In this document: piece by piece, positions 11,071-20,090 of the stretch
Numbering within the stretch: position 1 is the first letter of the stretch
How the letters are laid out: every line of letters begins with the position of its first letter
Source of the DNA: Opitutaceae bacterium
GTDB lineage: Bacteria > Verrucomicrobiota > Verrucomicrobiia > Opitutales > Opitutaceae
Assembly: GCA_027482185.1 (NCBI GenBank)
Contig: JAIXWF010000001.1
Span: 1-64,000 of the forward strand
Length of the DNA stretch: 64,000 bases
Direction of reading: 5' to 3'
Position numbers and translations under genes: made by a program
The notes under the pieces: model-generated
The model's database searches: none
Seen by the model: only the letters and a program-made list of their open reading frames with translations
What the model was told of the DNA's origin: nothing

Positions 11071-11904
11071 ATGAAGAAACTCCTCTTTGCCACCGCCGTT
11101 GCTCTCACCGGCCTGTCCGCCCAAGCGACGGTCCTCACGTTCAACGATTTCTCCAACACGTCCGGCCTGCAGATCAACGGCCACGCCTCGGCTCCGGTCG
11201 TGACCGGCGACGGCTCCGTCCTCCGCCTCACCAACGCCCAGCAGAGCCAAGGCGGCAGCGCCTTCTCGACGAACCAGATTTCCCTGCTGAACAACGCGTC
11301 GTTCAGCACCTATTTCCAGTTCCGGATCAGCAACTCCGGCGGCATCAGCGATGGTGACGGCGCCGGCGCCGACGGTCTCGCGTTCGTCGTGCAAACGGTC
11401 GCCAACAATGTCGGCGGCGTCGGCGGCGGCATGGGCTACTTCGGCATCAACCGCAGCGTCGCCGTCGAATTCGACACCTACAACAACGGCGAAATCAACG
11501 GCAACCACGTCGGCATCGACCTCAACGGCAGCGTCAACTCGGTCGCCAGCGTCGCAGTCGCGCCGCGCCTGAACAACGGCGCCATCTGGTACTCCTGGAT
11601 CGACTACAATGGCTCGACCAACGCGCTCGAGGTCCGCCTTTCCCAAGTCGATGTCCGCCCGGTCGCCGCCACGCTCTCCTACAACGTCAATCTCGCCGGC
11701 GCCGGCGTGCTCGGCCAGACCTCCGCCTATGTGGGCTTCACCGCCGCCACCGGCGCCGCCTGGGGCAACCACGACATTCTCAAGTGGGAATTCCGCGACA
11801 CCTTCAATCCCGTCGGCGCCCCGGACTCCGCCGCCACCCTCGGTCTGATCGGTCTCGGCCTCGCCGCCCTCGCCGCGGCCCGCCGCCGCCAGCTCCGTCG
11901 CTGA
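11071..11904 (+). CDS. Secreted L-type-lectin-like protein with PEP/VPDSG-CTERM sorting tail
   Basis: The 277-residue product starts with a signal peptide (MKKLLFATAVALTGLSAQA). It then has a beta-sandwich domain resembling legume/L-type lectins (segments ADGLAFVVQT, VAVEFDTYNNGE and VGIDLNG are the usual carbohydrate/metal-loop strands). The tail APDSAATLGLIGLGLAALAAARRR is a PDS box, a transmembrane helix and an Arg cluster. It is a variant of the VPDSG-CTERM sorting signal seen in Verrucomicrobia, recognised by an exosortase. Val of the box is replaced by Ala. It is probably surface-anchored or released with exopolysaccharide. No exosortase gene is in the window. A terminator follows. Confidence 0.88.
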   Translation: MKKLLFATAVALTGLSAQATVLTFNDFSNTSGLQINGHASAPVVTGDGSVLRLTNAQQSQGGSAFSTNQISLLNNASFSTYFQFRISNSGGISDGDGAGADGLAFVVQTVANNVGGVGGGMGYFGINRSVAVEFDTYNNGEINGNHVGIDLNGSVNSVASVAVAPRLNNGAIWYSWIDYNGSTNALEVRLSQVDVRPVAATLSYNVNLAGAGVLGQTSAYVGFTAATGAAWGNHDILKWEFRDTFNPVGAPDSAATLGLIGLGLAALAAARRRQLRR

Positions 11905-11927
11905 GTCGCAACCTTCGTCTGCTCTCC

Positions 11928-11960
11928 GCCGGCCCGGTCGCAAACCGGGCCGGCTTTTTT
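11928..11960 (+). terminator. Intrinsic terminator of the CTERM gene
   Basis: An 11-bp perfect stem (GCCGGCCCGGT / ACCGGGCCGGC) with a 5-base loop is followed directly by six T residues, 24 bp after the stop codon. Confidence 0.93.
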
Positions 11961-12037
11961 GTGCCCGGACGCCGGCCGTGACGCCGTCGCTGTAACCGCC
12001 GGGCCCTCCGCCGGGTATCCCGGCCGTACCCCGCGGC

Positions 12038-12880
12038 ATGATCGCCGACTCTTCCTTCCTCCGCGCCCTCGTCGCGTTCGTCGTCCTCGCGCTCGGGTTC
12101 GTCGTCGTCGAACGCCTCCTCGGCCGCGGCCGCTCCCAGCCGATTCTCCGCCGCGGCTGGTGGACCGACGTCGTCTACTGGTTCGCGACCCTCCTGTTCA
12201 CGAAGCCGTTCGTCCGGCTCATGCTGCTGCTGCCCGTCAGCCTCCTGATCCTCGCCGACATCACCTCCCTCGATCTGCTCAAGCTCGGCGACTACCGCGG
12301 CTACGGTCCGCTCAGCCGCCAACCGCTCTGGCTCCAAGCCGTGCAGATCTATCTGCTCGCCGACTTCATCGGCTATTGGACCCACCGCCTCTTCCACACC
12401 GGCCGCTGGTGGCCGTTCCACGCCGTGCACCACAGCTCCGAAGACCTCGACTGGCTCGGCAGCCTGCGCGTCCACCCGGTCAACGACCTGGTCAACAAGC
12501 TCGCCCAAGCCACGCCGATTCTCCTCCTCGGCTACAACCCCGCCGTCACCCTCAGCACCGCCCCGGTGCTCACGCTCTACGCGATCTTTCTTCACGCGAA
12601 CGTGAACTGGGACTTCGGCCCCCTCCGCGCCGTCATCGCCACCCCTGTCTTCCATCGCTGGCACCACTCGCGCGAACGCGCAGCCTGGGACAAAAACTTC
12701 GCCGGCCTCCTGCCGCTCTGGGACCTCCTCTTCGGCACCTACTACATGCCGCGCGGCCGCTGGCCCGACCACTTCGGCATCCACGAGCCCATGCCCACCG
12801 GCTACCTCGGCCAACTCTGGGCCCCGTTCGCCGCCCTCCGCCGCCGGTCGCCCAAGATTGACCCGCCCGCCGCGCCTTGA
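12038..12880 (+). CDS. Sterol desaturase / fatty acid hydroxylase superfamily protein
   Basis: This 280-residue membrane protein has three N-terminal hydrophobic stretches and the di-iron histidine boxes of the superfamily: HRLFH (116-120), HAVHH (128-132) and HRWHH (206-210), plus a further His (about 146). Members hydroxylate or desaturate lipids (sterols, carotenoids, fatty acids) at the cytoplasmic membrane; the substrate cannot be told from sequence. It is followed 63 bp later by an orphan response regulator. Confidence 0.9.
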   Translation: MIADSSFLRALVAFVVLALGFVVVERLLGRGRSQPILRRGWWTDVVYWFATLLFTKPFVRLMLLLPVSLLILADITSLDLLKLGDYRGYGPLSRQPLWLQAVQIYLLADFIGYWTHRLFHTGRWWPFHAVHHSSEDLDWLGSLRVHPVNDLVNKLAQATPILLLGYNPAVTLSTAPVLTLYAIFLHANVNWDFGPLRAVIATPVFHRWHHSRERAAWDKNFAGLLPLWDLLFGTYYMPRGRWPDHFGIHEPMPTGYLGQLWAPFAALRRRSPKIDPPAAP

Positions 12881-12943
12881 ATCGCCGGCAACGGGACCGG
12901 GCGCACCGTTGACCTTCCCGCCGGCCTCGCCTTCGTTTCCGCC

Positions 12944-13615
12944 GTGGCCGCCGCCTCCGAGTCCGCCGACAAAAAGATCACGCTGTACCTCGCCGAGGAC
13001 CAGCGCGCCCTGCGCGAACTCTTCCGGGCCCACATCGAGATGGGCAACACGTACCGCGTCGTCGGCGAGTCCGACGACGGCGCCAACGTCGTCCGCGAGT
13101 GCAACGCCCTCAAACCCGACTTGCTCATCCTCGATCTCGGTCTCCCGGCCGTCGACGGTCTCGAGATCCTGCGCCAGTTCCAGGAAGCCGGCAGCTCCCT
13201 GCACATTCTCGTTTTCTCCAGCCGCCTCGAACCCGCCGTCGTCCGCCAGGTCACGGAGCGCGGCGCCCTCGGCATGGTCGAGAAAACGGCGTCGATCTCC
13301 ACCCTCCTCGCCGGCGTCGCCTCCGTTGCCGCCGGCCGTCCATTCTTCGGTCCCTACGTCATCGAGGCCCTGCAGAAATCCTTGCTGCGCCACGCCCTGC
13401 CCCAGGGCTCCGCGACCCTCACGGACCGCGAACGCGAGGTGCTCCAATTGGTCGCCGGCGGCCGTTCCAACAAGGACGTCGCCAACCTCCTCGGCATCAG
13501 CGTCCGCACCGCCGAGAACCACCGGCACAACATGATGACCAAGCTCGGCGCGCGCAACGCCGCCGACCTCACGCGCGTCGCCTACGAGCTCGGCCTCGTG
13601 CTCGTCGACCGGTGA
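12944..13615 (+). CDS. NarL/LuxR-type response regulator
   Basis: The 223-residue product has a receiver domain (acidic pocket in LYLAEDQ, phospho-acceptor Asp in DLLILDLGLP, and the usual K in MVEKTAS). A C-terminal LuxR helix-turn-helix follows (LTDREREVLQLVAGGRSNKDVANLLGISVRTAENHRHNMMTKLGARNAADLTRVA). GTG at 12944 fits the family N-terminus. No histidine kinase gene is adjacent. The stop overlaps the GTG of the M28 peptidase by 4 bases (GTGA), so the two are translated together. Confidence 0.92.
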   Translation: MAAASESADKKITLYLAEDQRALRELFRAHIEMGNTYRVVGESDDGANVVRECNALKPDLLILDLGLPAVDGLEILRQFQEAGSSLHILVFSSRLEPAVVRQVTERGALGMVEKTASISTLLAGVASVAAGRPFFGPYVIEALQKSLLRHALPQGSATLTDREREVLQLVAGGRSNKDVANLLGISVRTAENHRHNMMTKLGARNAADLTRVAYELGLVLVDR

Positions 13616-14616
13616 ACCGCCCGTCGCCTTCCGGCACCCCGCTCCGCGGATTTCCCGGCTCTGCCCCGCTTCGCCGATTAATCGCTGCCCTCGCCGCCTT
13701 GGCGGCCGGCGCCGCGATCCTCGCCTCCGCCGCACCGGCCGCGGCGCCCGCCCCCGGCACCCCGCTCGCGGATCTCGCCGCGCTCACCGCCCCCGAGATG
13801 GCCGGCCGCGCCACCGGCACCGACGGCGGCCGCCGCGCCCGGGCCTACCTCGCGCAGCGTTTCGCGGACCTCGGCCTCGCGCCGCTCGGTTCCTCGTTCG
13901 TGCATCCGTTCTCGTTCAAGCTCCGCGACGGCCGCGCCTTCGCCGATGCCGCCAACGTCCTCGGCGCCGTCCGCGGCACCCGCGACCCCGATCGCTGGCT
14001 CGTGATCTCCGCGCACTACGACCACCTGGGCATCGTCGACGGCGCCGTGTATCCGGGCGCCGACGACAACGCCTCCGGCGTCGCCGCCGTTCTCGCCCTC
14101 GCCGCCCACTTCAAGGCCCACCCGCCCGCCCACTCGGTGCTCTTCGCCTGCTTCGACGCCGAGGAACTTTCCCTGCAGGGCGCCCGCGCCTTCCTCGCCC
14201 GCCCGCCCGTGCCCGTGGACCGCATCGCCGCCGTGCTCAACCTCGACATGGTCAGCGCCGGCCACCGCAACGAGATCTACCTCGCCGGCACGCACCACCG
14301 GCCCTGGCTCCGGCCGATCCTCGACCCCGCCGTCCGCCGCGCCGCCGTCAAAGTGCTCTACGGCCACGACGCCCCGCCCAACTCCGGCAACAAACTCGAG
14401 GATTGGACCTACGCCTCCGACCACGGTCCGTTCCACCTCGCCGGCATCCCGTTCGTCTACTTCGGCGTCGAGGACCACCCCGACTATCACCGGCCCACGG
14501 ACACCTTCGCCCGGCTCAACCGCGACTTCTTCGCGCGCGTGCTGCCGCTCTTCGTCGACGTCGCCACCGTGCTCGACCGCGAACTCGCCGCCATCGCCCG
14601 CGCCGCGGAGCGCTGA
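13612..14616 (+). CDS. Secreted M28-family zinc aminopeptidase
   Basis: The 334-residue product has an N-terminal hydrophobic export signal (LRRLIAALAALAAGAAILASAAPAAA). The two-zinc ligand set of M28 peptidases follows: H in ISAHYDHLG, bridging D in GADDNASG, catalytic E and ligand E in FDAEE, D in NLDMV, and H in VEDHPDYHRPTDT. It should release N-terminal amino acids from peptides in the periplasm or outside. Start: a GTG at 13612 overlapping the response-regulator stop. Coupling a regulator to a secreted peptidase suggests co-expression but not a defined pathway. Confidence 0.9.
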   Translation: MNRPSPSGTPLRGFPGSAPLRRLIAALAALAAGAAILASAAPAAAPAPGTPLADLAALTAPEMAGRATGTDGGRRARAYLAQRFADLGLAPLGSSFVHPFSFKLRDGRAFADAANVLGAVRGTRDPDRWLVISAHYDHLGIVDGAVYPGADDNASGVAAVLALAAHFKAHPPAHSVLFACFDAEELSLQGARAFLARPPVPVDRIAAVLNLDMVSAGHRNEIYLAGTHHRPWLRPILDPAVRRAAVKVLYGHDAPPNSGNKLEDWTYASDHGPFHLAGIPFVYFGVEDHPDYHRPTDTFARLNRDFFARVLPLFVDVATVLDRELAAIARAAER

Positions 14617-14783
14617 GTTCCCTGCGGCCGGGCAAGCGCGCCCGCGCCGCCGATTCCCGCCGCCCAAGCAAACCCCGAACCGGCGTCCGGTTGTATCGCC
14701 CCGGGATCGAGTCGCGCGGCGCGAAACCGGTTGCCCGTGGCTGCGGCGTTGACGCCGCACGCCGCCCCGGCTGCCGTCGCCGA

Positions 14784-15773
14784 ATGTCGTCCCGCTCGAT
14801 GCGCGTCTGGACCTGTCCGCACTACGGCGGACCCGAGGTGCTCGCGCTGGAGAATCGTCCCGTCCCGGTACCGCGGGCCGGCGAAGTCTTGGTCCGCATC
14901 GTCGCGACCACGGTTTCCTCCGCGGACGCGCGCCTGCGCTCGTGCACGCTGCCGCGCGGCTTCGGTCTCATTGGCCGCGCGATGTTCGGCTTCACCGGCC
15001 CGCGCCAACCCGTCCTCGGCACGGAACTGTCCGGCGTCGTCGCCGCCGTCGGCCCGGGCGTCGCCGCCTGGCAGCCCGGTGCGGCCGTGATCGGTTTCAC
15101 CGGCGGCCGCCTCGGTTGCCACGCCGAATACCGGATCCTGCCGGCGAACGGCGCGCTCGTCGCCAAGCCGCCCAACCTCGACTTTGCGGAAGCCGCCGGC
15201 CTCGCCTTCGGCGGTATGGCCGCCCTCGATTTCCTGCGGCGCGCCGACCTCCGCACTGGCGAACGCGTCCTCGTGCTCGGCGCGGCCGGCGCCGTCGGAA
15301 CCGCGCTGCTCCAGCTCGCCCGCTTCCGCGGCGCCCACGTCACGGCCATGGTCAGCGCCGCGAACCTCGATTTCGTCCGCGCCCTCGGCGCCGATCGCGT
15401 GCTCGACCGGGCGAGCACCGACTTCACCGCGGCCGCCGAAACCTACGACGTGATCGCCGACACCGTCGGCGCGACGACCTTCGCCCGCGCGCACCCGCAT
15501 TTGCACGAGCACGGCCGCTACCTCGCCCTCGCCGCCGACCTGCCCGGGATGTTCGCGCGCCCCGTCGGCACGAAACGCTCCCTCGCCGGCGCCGCCTCCG
15601 AGCGACCCGAGGACCTGCGCGAGCTCGCCCGCCTCGCCGCCGCCGGCGACCTGCGCGTCGCCGTGGGCCGCACCTTCGCGTTTGCCGAGTTGCCCGAGGC
15701 CCACGCCTACGTCTCCACCGGCCGCAAACGCGGCTGCGCCGTCGTGCACGTCTCAGACCCGCCGGCGGGCTGA
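14784..15773 (+). CDS. Zinc-independent MDR oxidoreductase (quinone reductase-like)
   Basis: This 329-residue medium-chain dehydrogenase/reductase has a GroES-like N-terminal part (MRVWTCPHYGGPEVLALENRPVPVPRAGEVLVRIVATTVSSADARLR) and a Rossmann domain (VLVLGAAGAVGTALLQLARFRGAHVTAMVS). The structural-zinc cysteine cluster is absent, which points to the NAD(P)H:quinone oxidoreductase/enoyl reductase branch. The substrate is unknown. ATG at 14784 is used; another ATG five codons later (14799) begins exactly at the conserved MRVW and is equally possible. Confidence 0.85.
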   Translation: MSSRSMRVWTCPHYGGPEVLALENRPVPVPRAGEVLVRIVATTVSSADARLRSCTLPRGFGLIGRAMFGFTGPRQPVLGTELSGVVAAVGPGVAAWQPGAAVIGFTGGRLGCHAEYRILPANGALVAKPPNLDFAEAAGLAFGGMAALDFLRRADLRTGERVLVLGAAGAVGTALLQLARFRGAHVTAMVSAANLDFVRALGADRVLDRASTDFTAAAETYDVIADTVGATTFARAHPHLHEHGRYLALAADLPGMFARPVGTKRSLAGAASERPEDLRELARLAAAGDLRVAVGRTFAFAELPEAHAYVSTGRKRGCAVVHVSDPPAG

Positions 15774-15888
15774 TCGCGCCCGGCCCCGTTGCCGCGAGCG
15801 CCAGCGAGTGGCCGACTGTTCCACCCCCAGAACCGCGCCGGAAATCCCCCCTCCTTCCCGCGCGCCGCCACGTCTGCCGCACCCTTCC

Positions 15889-15984
15889 CGCCAAAGTAAC
15901 CTATTGGGTTACTTTGACCGCAGGTTCCTCAACGCCCGAGGCGGCGAGGGTGGAGAGCAAGTAACCCAGTAGGTTACTTTGGCG
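15889..15984. repeat. Pair of inverted palindromes sharing AAGTAACC
   Basis: Two near-identical palindromes lie in opposite orientation about 70 bp apart. The left one (about 15893-15916) reads AAAGTAACC-tattg-GGTTACTTT, a 9-bp perfect stem. The right one (about 15959-15981) is CAAGTAACCC-agta-GGTTACTTTG. Together they form a roughly 95-bp inverted-repeat unit (outer bases CGCC...GGCG) with a GC-rich middle. It could be a small MITE/REP element or a regulator or recombinase site. Confidence 0.75.
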
Positions 15985-16438
15985 CGGGCCCGCGGGCCGC
16001 CACGACGCCCGATCCGGCGCGATCGCTCAAGGAGCGTTTGAAAGCTCCGGCGGCTATCCGGCCGCGGGCAACGCCCCTGCAACCTCGATCCCCTTCTTCG
16101 GATGGCCGCTAAAAAGCGCAAAATGCGCAGGAATCCCACGGGCGAAGATCGCTTCGTTTTCAATCCGGCTGCGCCTCGGCGCGACCGCGCGGAAGCCAAA
16201 ACACCCGGCCCGGAACCGCCTGCTTGCGCCTCTTGCGCTTTTTTGCGGCCTGCTTCTTTCGGCCCCCGGGGCAAGAGGTCTCTCCACTCCACACCGGACC
16301 CATGCCGTTGAGATTTGAGCGTTGCGGGCCGAGCGATCGGCCCATTGCGATCCGCAAAACTCTCCGTCAGGACGCGCGTAAGCTCTCGAACGATTCTCCT
16401 CTCCACTCTCAGCGCTCAACCCTCAACTCCATCCCCCC
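15985..16438. other. Gene-free stretch
   Basis: Between the inverted palindromes and the SOUL gene no reading frame has credible protein composition; open frames on both strands are Arg/Ser/Pro-rich shadows. Near 16389-16437 the DNA becomes the CTCTCA/CTCAACC heptamer-like filler also seen elsewhere. Nothing else was recognised. Confidence 0.6.
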
Positions 16439-16978
16439 TCACGCCCGGCGCGCGCGCACCGGAATGTGCACCTCGAAGCGTTTCATGAAGAACGGCACGT
16501 AGGGCGCATTCCAATACACCGCGTACGGCTCGCCGGCCGCCTCGAGCGCGGGCTGCGCGTCGAGCCACGCCCGCAGCGCGTCGCGCGCGGCCTCGAAGTT
16601 CGCGCGCGAATACCCGCCGCGTTCGCCGCGGCTCGCGACGCGCCGTTCCGGGATCTCGATCACCTCGACGCCGGCTTCGTTGCCCGCGACCTTGGCGCGC
16701 TCGGACGGCGCCACCCAGAAGTACATCGCCGCGTTGTCCACCTGCGCCTCCACCGGCGTGGTCATCGCGATGTTGTGCTTGGAAATATAGCGGAAGAGCG
16801 GGCCGAAAAGATTGTCGGCGCCTTCGAAATAATTGCCGCGCCCCGCCGACTTCAGCAGCACGCCCGCGGGCAGCGTCTTGAGTTCGCTGGTGCCGGGCGC
16901 GGTGGGCGGGAAAGCTTCTTGGGCGGCCATAAGGGGAAGGGACACTAGCAACGCAAAGAGGAACGTGAACCGGCGCAT
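16439..16978 (-). CDS. SOUL-family heme-binding protein, exported
   Basis: The 179-residue product has a signal peptide (RRFTFLFALLVSLPLMAA) and a SOUL/HBP domain. The typical segment is FRYISKHNIAMTTPVEAQ, followed by the C-terminal hydrophobic pattern YAVYWNAPYVPFFMKRFEVHIPV. SOUL proteins bind heme or tetrapyrroles; in bacteria the physiological role is not settled. ATG at 16978 begins the signal peptide. It lies just downstream of the GGT-pectinesterase pair on the same strand, but about 80 bp of heptamer-like filler and a gap separate them. Confidence 0.85.
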   Translation of the reverse strand: MRRFTFLFALLVSLPLMAAQEAFPPTAPGTSELKTLPAGVLLKSAGRGNYFEGADNLFGPLFRYISKHNIAMTTPVEAQVDNAAMYFWVAPSERAKVAGNEAGVEVIEIPERRVASRGERGGYSRANFEAARDALRAWLDAQPALEAAGEPYAVYWNAPYVPFFMKRFEVHIPVRARRA

Positions 16979-17055
16979 GCGGGAAGGGACGCCGTCCCAC
17001 CCCGAACGCAACTCGCCGCCCGCAAACGCCTCCCCGATCTTTCACCTTTCAACTT

Positions 17056-18393
17056 TCACCTCTCAACCGCCGCTGCCGCCCCCGGCGGCACCGGCGCACC
17101 ATCGGCCACCATCCGCAGCCGCGCGCCCGCCTGCGAGGCGACGATCGCGCCGCCGGCGAGTTCCAGCGCCACCGGCGCCGCCGGCCCCGCCGCCGCAAAT
17201 TCCAGCTCCGCCGTGCCCGACCCGGACCGGTACACCGCGAAACTCCCGTCGGCCAAACGCAACCGCGGGCCGCCCTTCACCGTCACCGCTTCCGCAAAGA
17301 CCAAGCGCACCGCGCCGTCGCCGCGCGCCGCGCGCACCAGCTCCGGCCCCGTCGTCCGCTCCGGATCCCAGGCCCCGCCGAAGGTCCACGCCGCATCGAT
17401 CGCAGCCGCCGACCGCGCCTCCGACCGCTCCAGGTTATCCCGCAGCCACGGATACGCCGGCCCTTTCGCCCCCGAGAAATACACGCGGTCCGTCCCCCAC
17501 TTGAACATGCGCTCCGCCGGCTGCGGCCGCGCCGGGTTCGACTGCGCGACGAAGATCTTCCCCTCCGGCCGCAGCGTCTCCGGAAACTCGCACGCGATGA
17601 AGTACCACGCCGCGTCCCGGAAATGCGACCCGAGCCCGAAGGGCACCCGCGACACCAGCCGGCAGCGCTGCAGCACAAACTTCTGCCGCTCGTCCTCCAT
17701 CCCTTCGTTGAAGAGCGCGTTGCTCACCGGCCCCAACACTTCGAGCACGGAATCCGCCAGGTAACACGTCCCGCGCGGCCCCACGAAGTGGTACGTCCCC
17801 GTCACATACAGGTCGCGGTGGTAATACAGCCCGCGCGTCCACAGCGACAGCGTGTCCCCGCCGCGGCCAAGGATGTCGGCGCGCTGGATCACGACGCGCG
17901 TCCCGCTGCCGCGGCTGAAAACGGCGAAGGGTTTGCCGCCCCGCGTCGACGGATTCTCGATCGTCAGGTCCTCGATCACGACGTCGCTCGCATCCACCAG
18001 ATTGAGCGTCGCGAGCCCGCGCCGCGCGGCCGCGCCGTCCGGATCGTACCGCGGGTCGTGCACCTCGAACTCCAGCCGCGTCCGCGCCCGGTCCTCCCCC
18101 TGCAACGTCACAAACGACCGCTCCAGCCGCAGGTGCTCGCGGTACACGCCGTTCCGGATCCGGATCACCGTGCGCTCGCGGTTGTCCTTCGGCACCGCAT
18201 CCAGCGCCGCCTGCACCGTCGTGAAATCGCCCGTGCCGTCCGCCGCGACGACGTAGTCCGCCTTCGGCCACGCGCCCACCGGCGCCGCCTGCGCCCCCGC
18301 GCTCCCGCCGGCCCACGCGACCACCGCCGCCCCGATCCGCACGGTTAACGCGAGCGCCCGCCGGAGCAGCCGCCCCCCATCCGCCCGGCTCAT
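17056..18393 (-). CDS. Pectinesterase-like right-handed beta-helix protein
   Basis: The 445-residue product has an export signal (ALALTVRIGAAVVAWAGGSAGAQA). The pectin methylesterase core opens with VVAADGTGDFTTVQAALDAVP and IRIRNGVYREHL. The acid-pair region reads GGDTLSLWTRGLYYHRDLYVTGTYHFVGPRG. The first Asp (DTL) is present, but where plant and Erwinia enzymes have the nucleophile in VDFIFG this protein has YHFVG, so the classical catalytic Asp is not visible. It may be a divergent esterase of the periplasmic bacterial type. The start codon overlaps the stop of the gamma-glutamyltransferase gene by 4 bases (ATGA). Confidence 0.8.
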   Translation of the reverse strand: MSRADGGRLLRRALALTVRIGAAVVAWAGGSAGAQAAPVGAWPKADYVVAADGTGDFTTVQAALDAVPKDNRERTVIRIRNGVYREHLRLERSFVTLQGEDRARTRLEFEVHDPRYDPDGAAARRGLATLNLVDASDVVIEDLTIENPSTRGGKPFAVFSRGSGTRVVIQRADILGRGGDTLSLWTRGLYYHRDLYVTGTYHFVGPRGTCYLADSVLEVLGPVSNALFNEGMEDERQKFVLQRCRLVSRVPFGLGSHFRDAAWYFIACEFPETLRPEGKIFVAQSNPARPQPAERMFKWGTDRVYFSGAKGPAYPWLRDNLERSEARSAAAIDAAWTFGGAWDPERTTGPELVRAARGDGAVRLVFAEAVTVKGGPRLRLADGSFAVYRSGSGTAELEFAAAGPAAPVALELAGGAIVASQAGARLRMVADGAPVPPGAAAAVER

Positions 18394-20090
18394 TTGCCGC
18401 TGGCACCGCCGTCGGGCGCGCGCCGGTCGAGGCCGCCCTCGAGCAGGTTCGTCTTCGGATCGAGCACGATCACTTCGGCGACGCCCTGGCTGCCGGTTTC
18501 GTTGACCGTGTGGCCGCGGGCCCGCAGCGCCGCGAGCGTGTCGGCGGAGAAACCGTAGCGCTCCACGTTGATCCGGTCCGGCAGCCACTGGTGGTGGATG
18601 CGGCCGCCGTCGACCGCCTCCTGCGCGTTCATGCCGAAGTCGACGACGTTGAGAATCGTCATCAGCACCGTGTTGATGATCGTGCGGCCGCCGGGCGAAC
18701 CCGTGACCATGAAGAGCCGCCCGTCCTTCGCCAAAATCGTCGGCGTCATGCTCGACAGCATGCGCTTGCCGGGCGCCGCGAGGTTCGGCGCCGTACCGAT
18801 CAGGCCCTCCGCATCCGTCAGGCCGGGCCCGGCGTTGAAGTCGCCCATCTCGTTGTTGAGCAGAAAACCCGTGCCCGGCGCGACGATCCTGGAACCGTAG
18901 CCGGCCTCGAGCGTGGTCGTGAGCGCGACGGCGTTGCGCCGCGCGTCGACGACGGAGAGGTGCGTTGTTTCCTGCGACTCCGCCGGCCACGCAAACGACG
19001 TCGGCTCCGACCGCGACGCCCGCTGCGGATGGATCGTCCGGCGCAGCTCCGCCGCGTAGTCCTTCGCGACCAAGCGCGCCGCCGGCAAGTCGGCCGCGAA
19101 ATCCGGATCGCCGAGGTGCCGCGCGCGGTCGGCGAAGGCGCGCCGCATCGTCTCCGCGATCAAATGGAGGTTCTGCGCCGAGCCGTAGCCGTTGGCCGCG
19201 AGGTCGAAACCTTCGAGCACGTTCAGCATCTGCACGAGCGCGATGCCGCCGGAGCTCGGCGGCGGCATGCTGATGACGTCGTAACCGCGGTACGTGCCGC
19301 GGACGACGGCGCGCTTTTTCGCGACATAGGCCTTCAGATCGGCGCGCGTGATCAACCCGCCGTGCGCGGCCATTTCCTTTTCCAACAACAGCGCCGTCTC
19401 GCCCTCGTAGAAACCCGCCGGGCCCTGCTCCGCGATGCGCTCCAGCGAACGCGCCAGATCCGGCTGGCGCAGAATGTCGCCCGCGCGGTACGGGTCGCCG
19501 GCCCGCGTGAACTGCGCGAGCGAGGCCGGGTATTTCCGGAAATGGGGAATCTGCGCCGCGAGCGAGCGCGCCAAGCCATGCGTCACCTCGAACCCGTCGC
19601 GCGCGAGGCGGATCGCCGGCGCGACGAGGTCGGCCCACGGTTTCGAACCGTGCTCGCGCCAGGCGAGGTGCAGGCCGGCGACGGAGCCGGGGACGCCGAC
19701 GGCGCGGTGGCTGTTGTGGTGGAGTTCCTTGTCGTAGACGCCGTCCTTCAGCCACATCTCCGGATGCGAACCGGCCGGGGCGGTCTCGCGGAAATCGTAG
19801 GCGACGGGCTCGCCGTGCTCCGGCCGGTAGACGAGGAAACCGCCGCCGCCGATGTTGCCGGCCGTGGGGTGCGTGACCGCGAGCGCGAAGGCCGTGGCGA
19901 CCGCGGCGTCGATGGCGTTGCCGCCGTCCTTGATGACCGCGAAGCCGACGTCGGAGGCGAGATCGCTCTGGGAAACGACGAGCCCGAGCGACGCGCGCAC
20001 CGGCACGGACCCGGCGTGCACTGGCGCCAAAGCCAACACGCACAACCAAGGCACCACCGCCGCGACACCGGCGAAACGAAGACAACGCAT
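18390..20090 (-). CDS. ggt: Gamma-glutamyltransferase (glutathione hydrolase)
   Basis: The 566-residue product is the full GGT precursor length. It has a signal peptide (LRFAGVAAVVPWLCVLALAPVHA), the large-subunit motifs KDGGNAIDAAVATAFALAVTHPTAGNIGGGGFL, and the autocleavage/nucleophile Thr at the start of TTHLSVVDARRNAVALTTTLE. The later GTGFLLNNEMGDF and SSMTPTI substrate loops are also present. It should cleave glutathione or gamma-glutamyl peptides in the periplasm. The gene runs with the pectinesterase-like gene through a 4-base overlap, an unusual pairing with no obvious shared pathway. Confidence 0.93.
   Translation of the reverse strand: MRCLRFAGVAAVVPWLCVLALAPVHAGSVPVRASLGLVVSQSDLASDVGFAVIKDGGNAIDAAVATAFALAVTHPTAGNIGGGGFLVYRPEHGEPVAYDFRETAPAGSHPEMWLKDGVYDKELHHNSHRAVGVPGSVAGLHLAWREHGSKPWADLVAPAIRLARDGFEVTHGLARSLAAQIPHFRKYPASLAQFTRAGDPYRAGDILRQPDLARSLERIAEQGPAGFYEGETALLLEKEMAAHGGLITRADLKAYVAKKRAVVRGTYRGYDVISMPPPSSGGIALVQMLNVLEGFDLAANGYGSAQNLHLIAETMRRAFADRARHLGDPDFAADLPAARLVAKDYAAELRRTIHPQRASRSEPTSFAWPAESQETTHLSVVDARRNAVALTTTLEAGYGSRIVAPGTGFLLNNEMGDFNAGPGLTDAEGLIGTAPNLAAPGKRMLSSMTPTILAKDGRLFMVTGSPGGRTIINTVLMTILNVVDFGMNAQEAVDGGRIHHQWLPDRINVERYGFSADTLAALRARGHTVNETGSQGVAEVIVLDPKTNLLEGGLDRRAPDGGASGK

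Noticed and set aside
15909-16406. 165-codon minus-strand frame over the gene-free stretch
   Set aside because: The composition is Arg/Ser/Gly-rich and it runs through the inverted palindromes; no start signal or domain.
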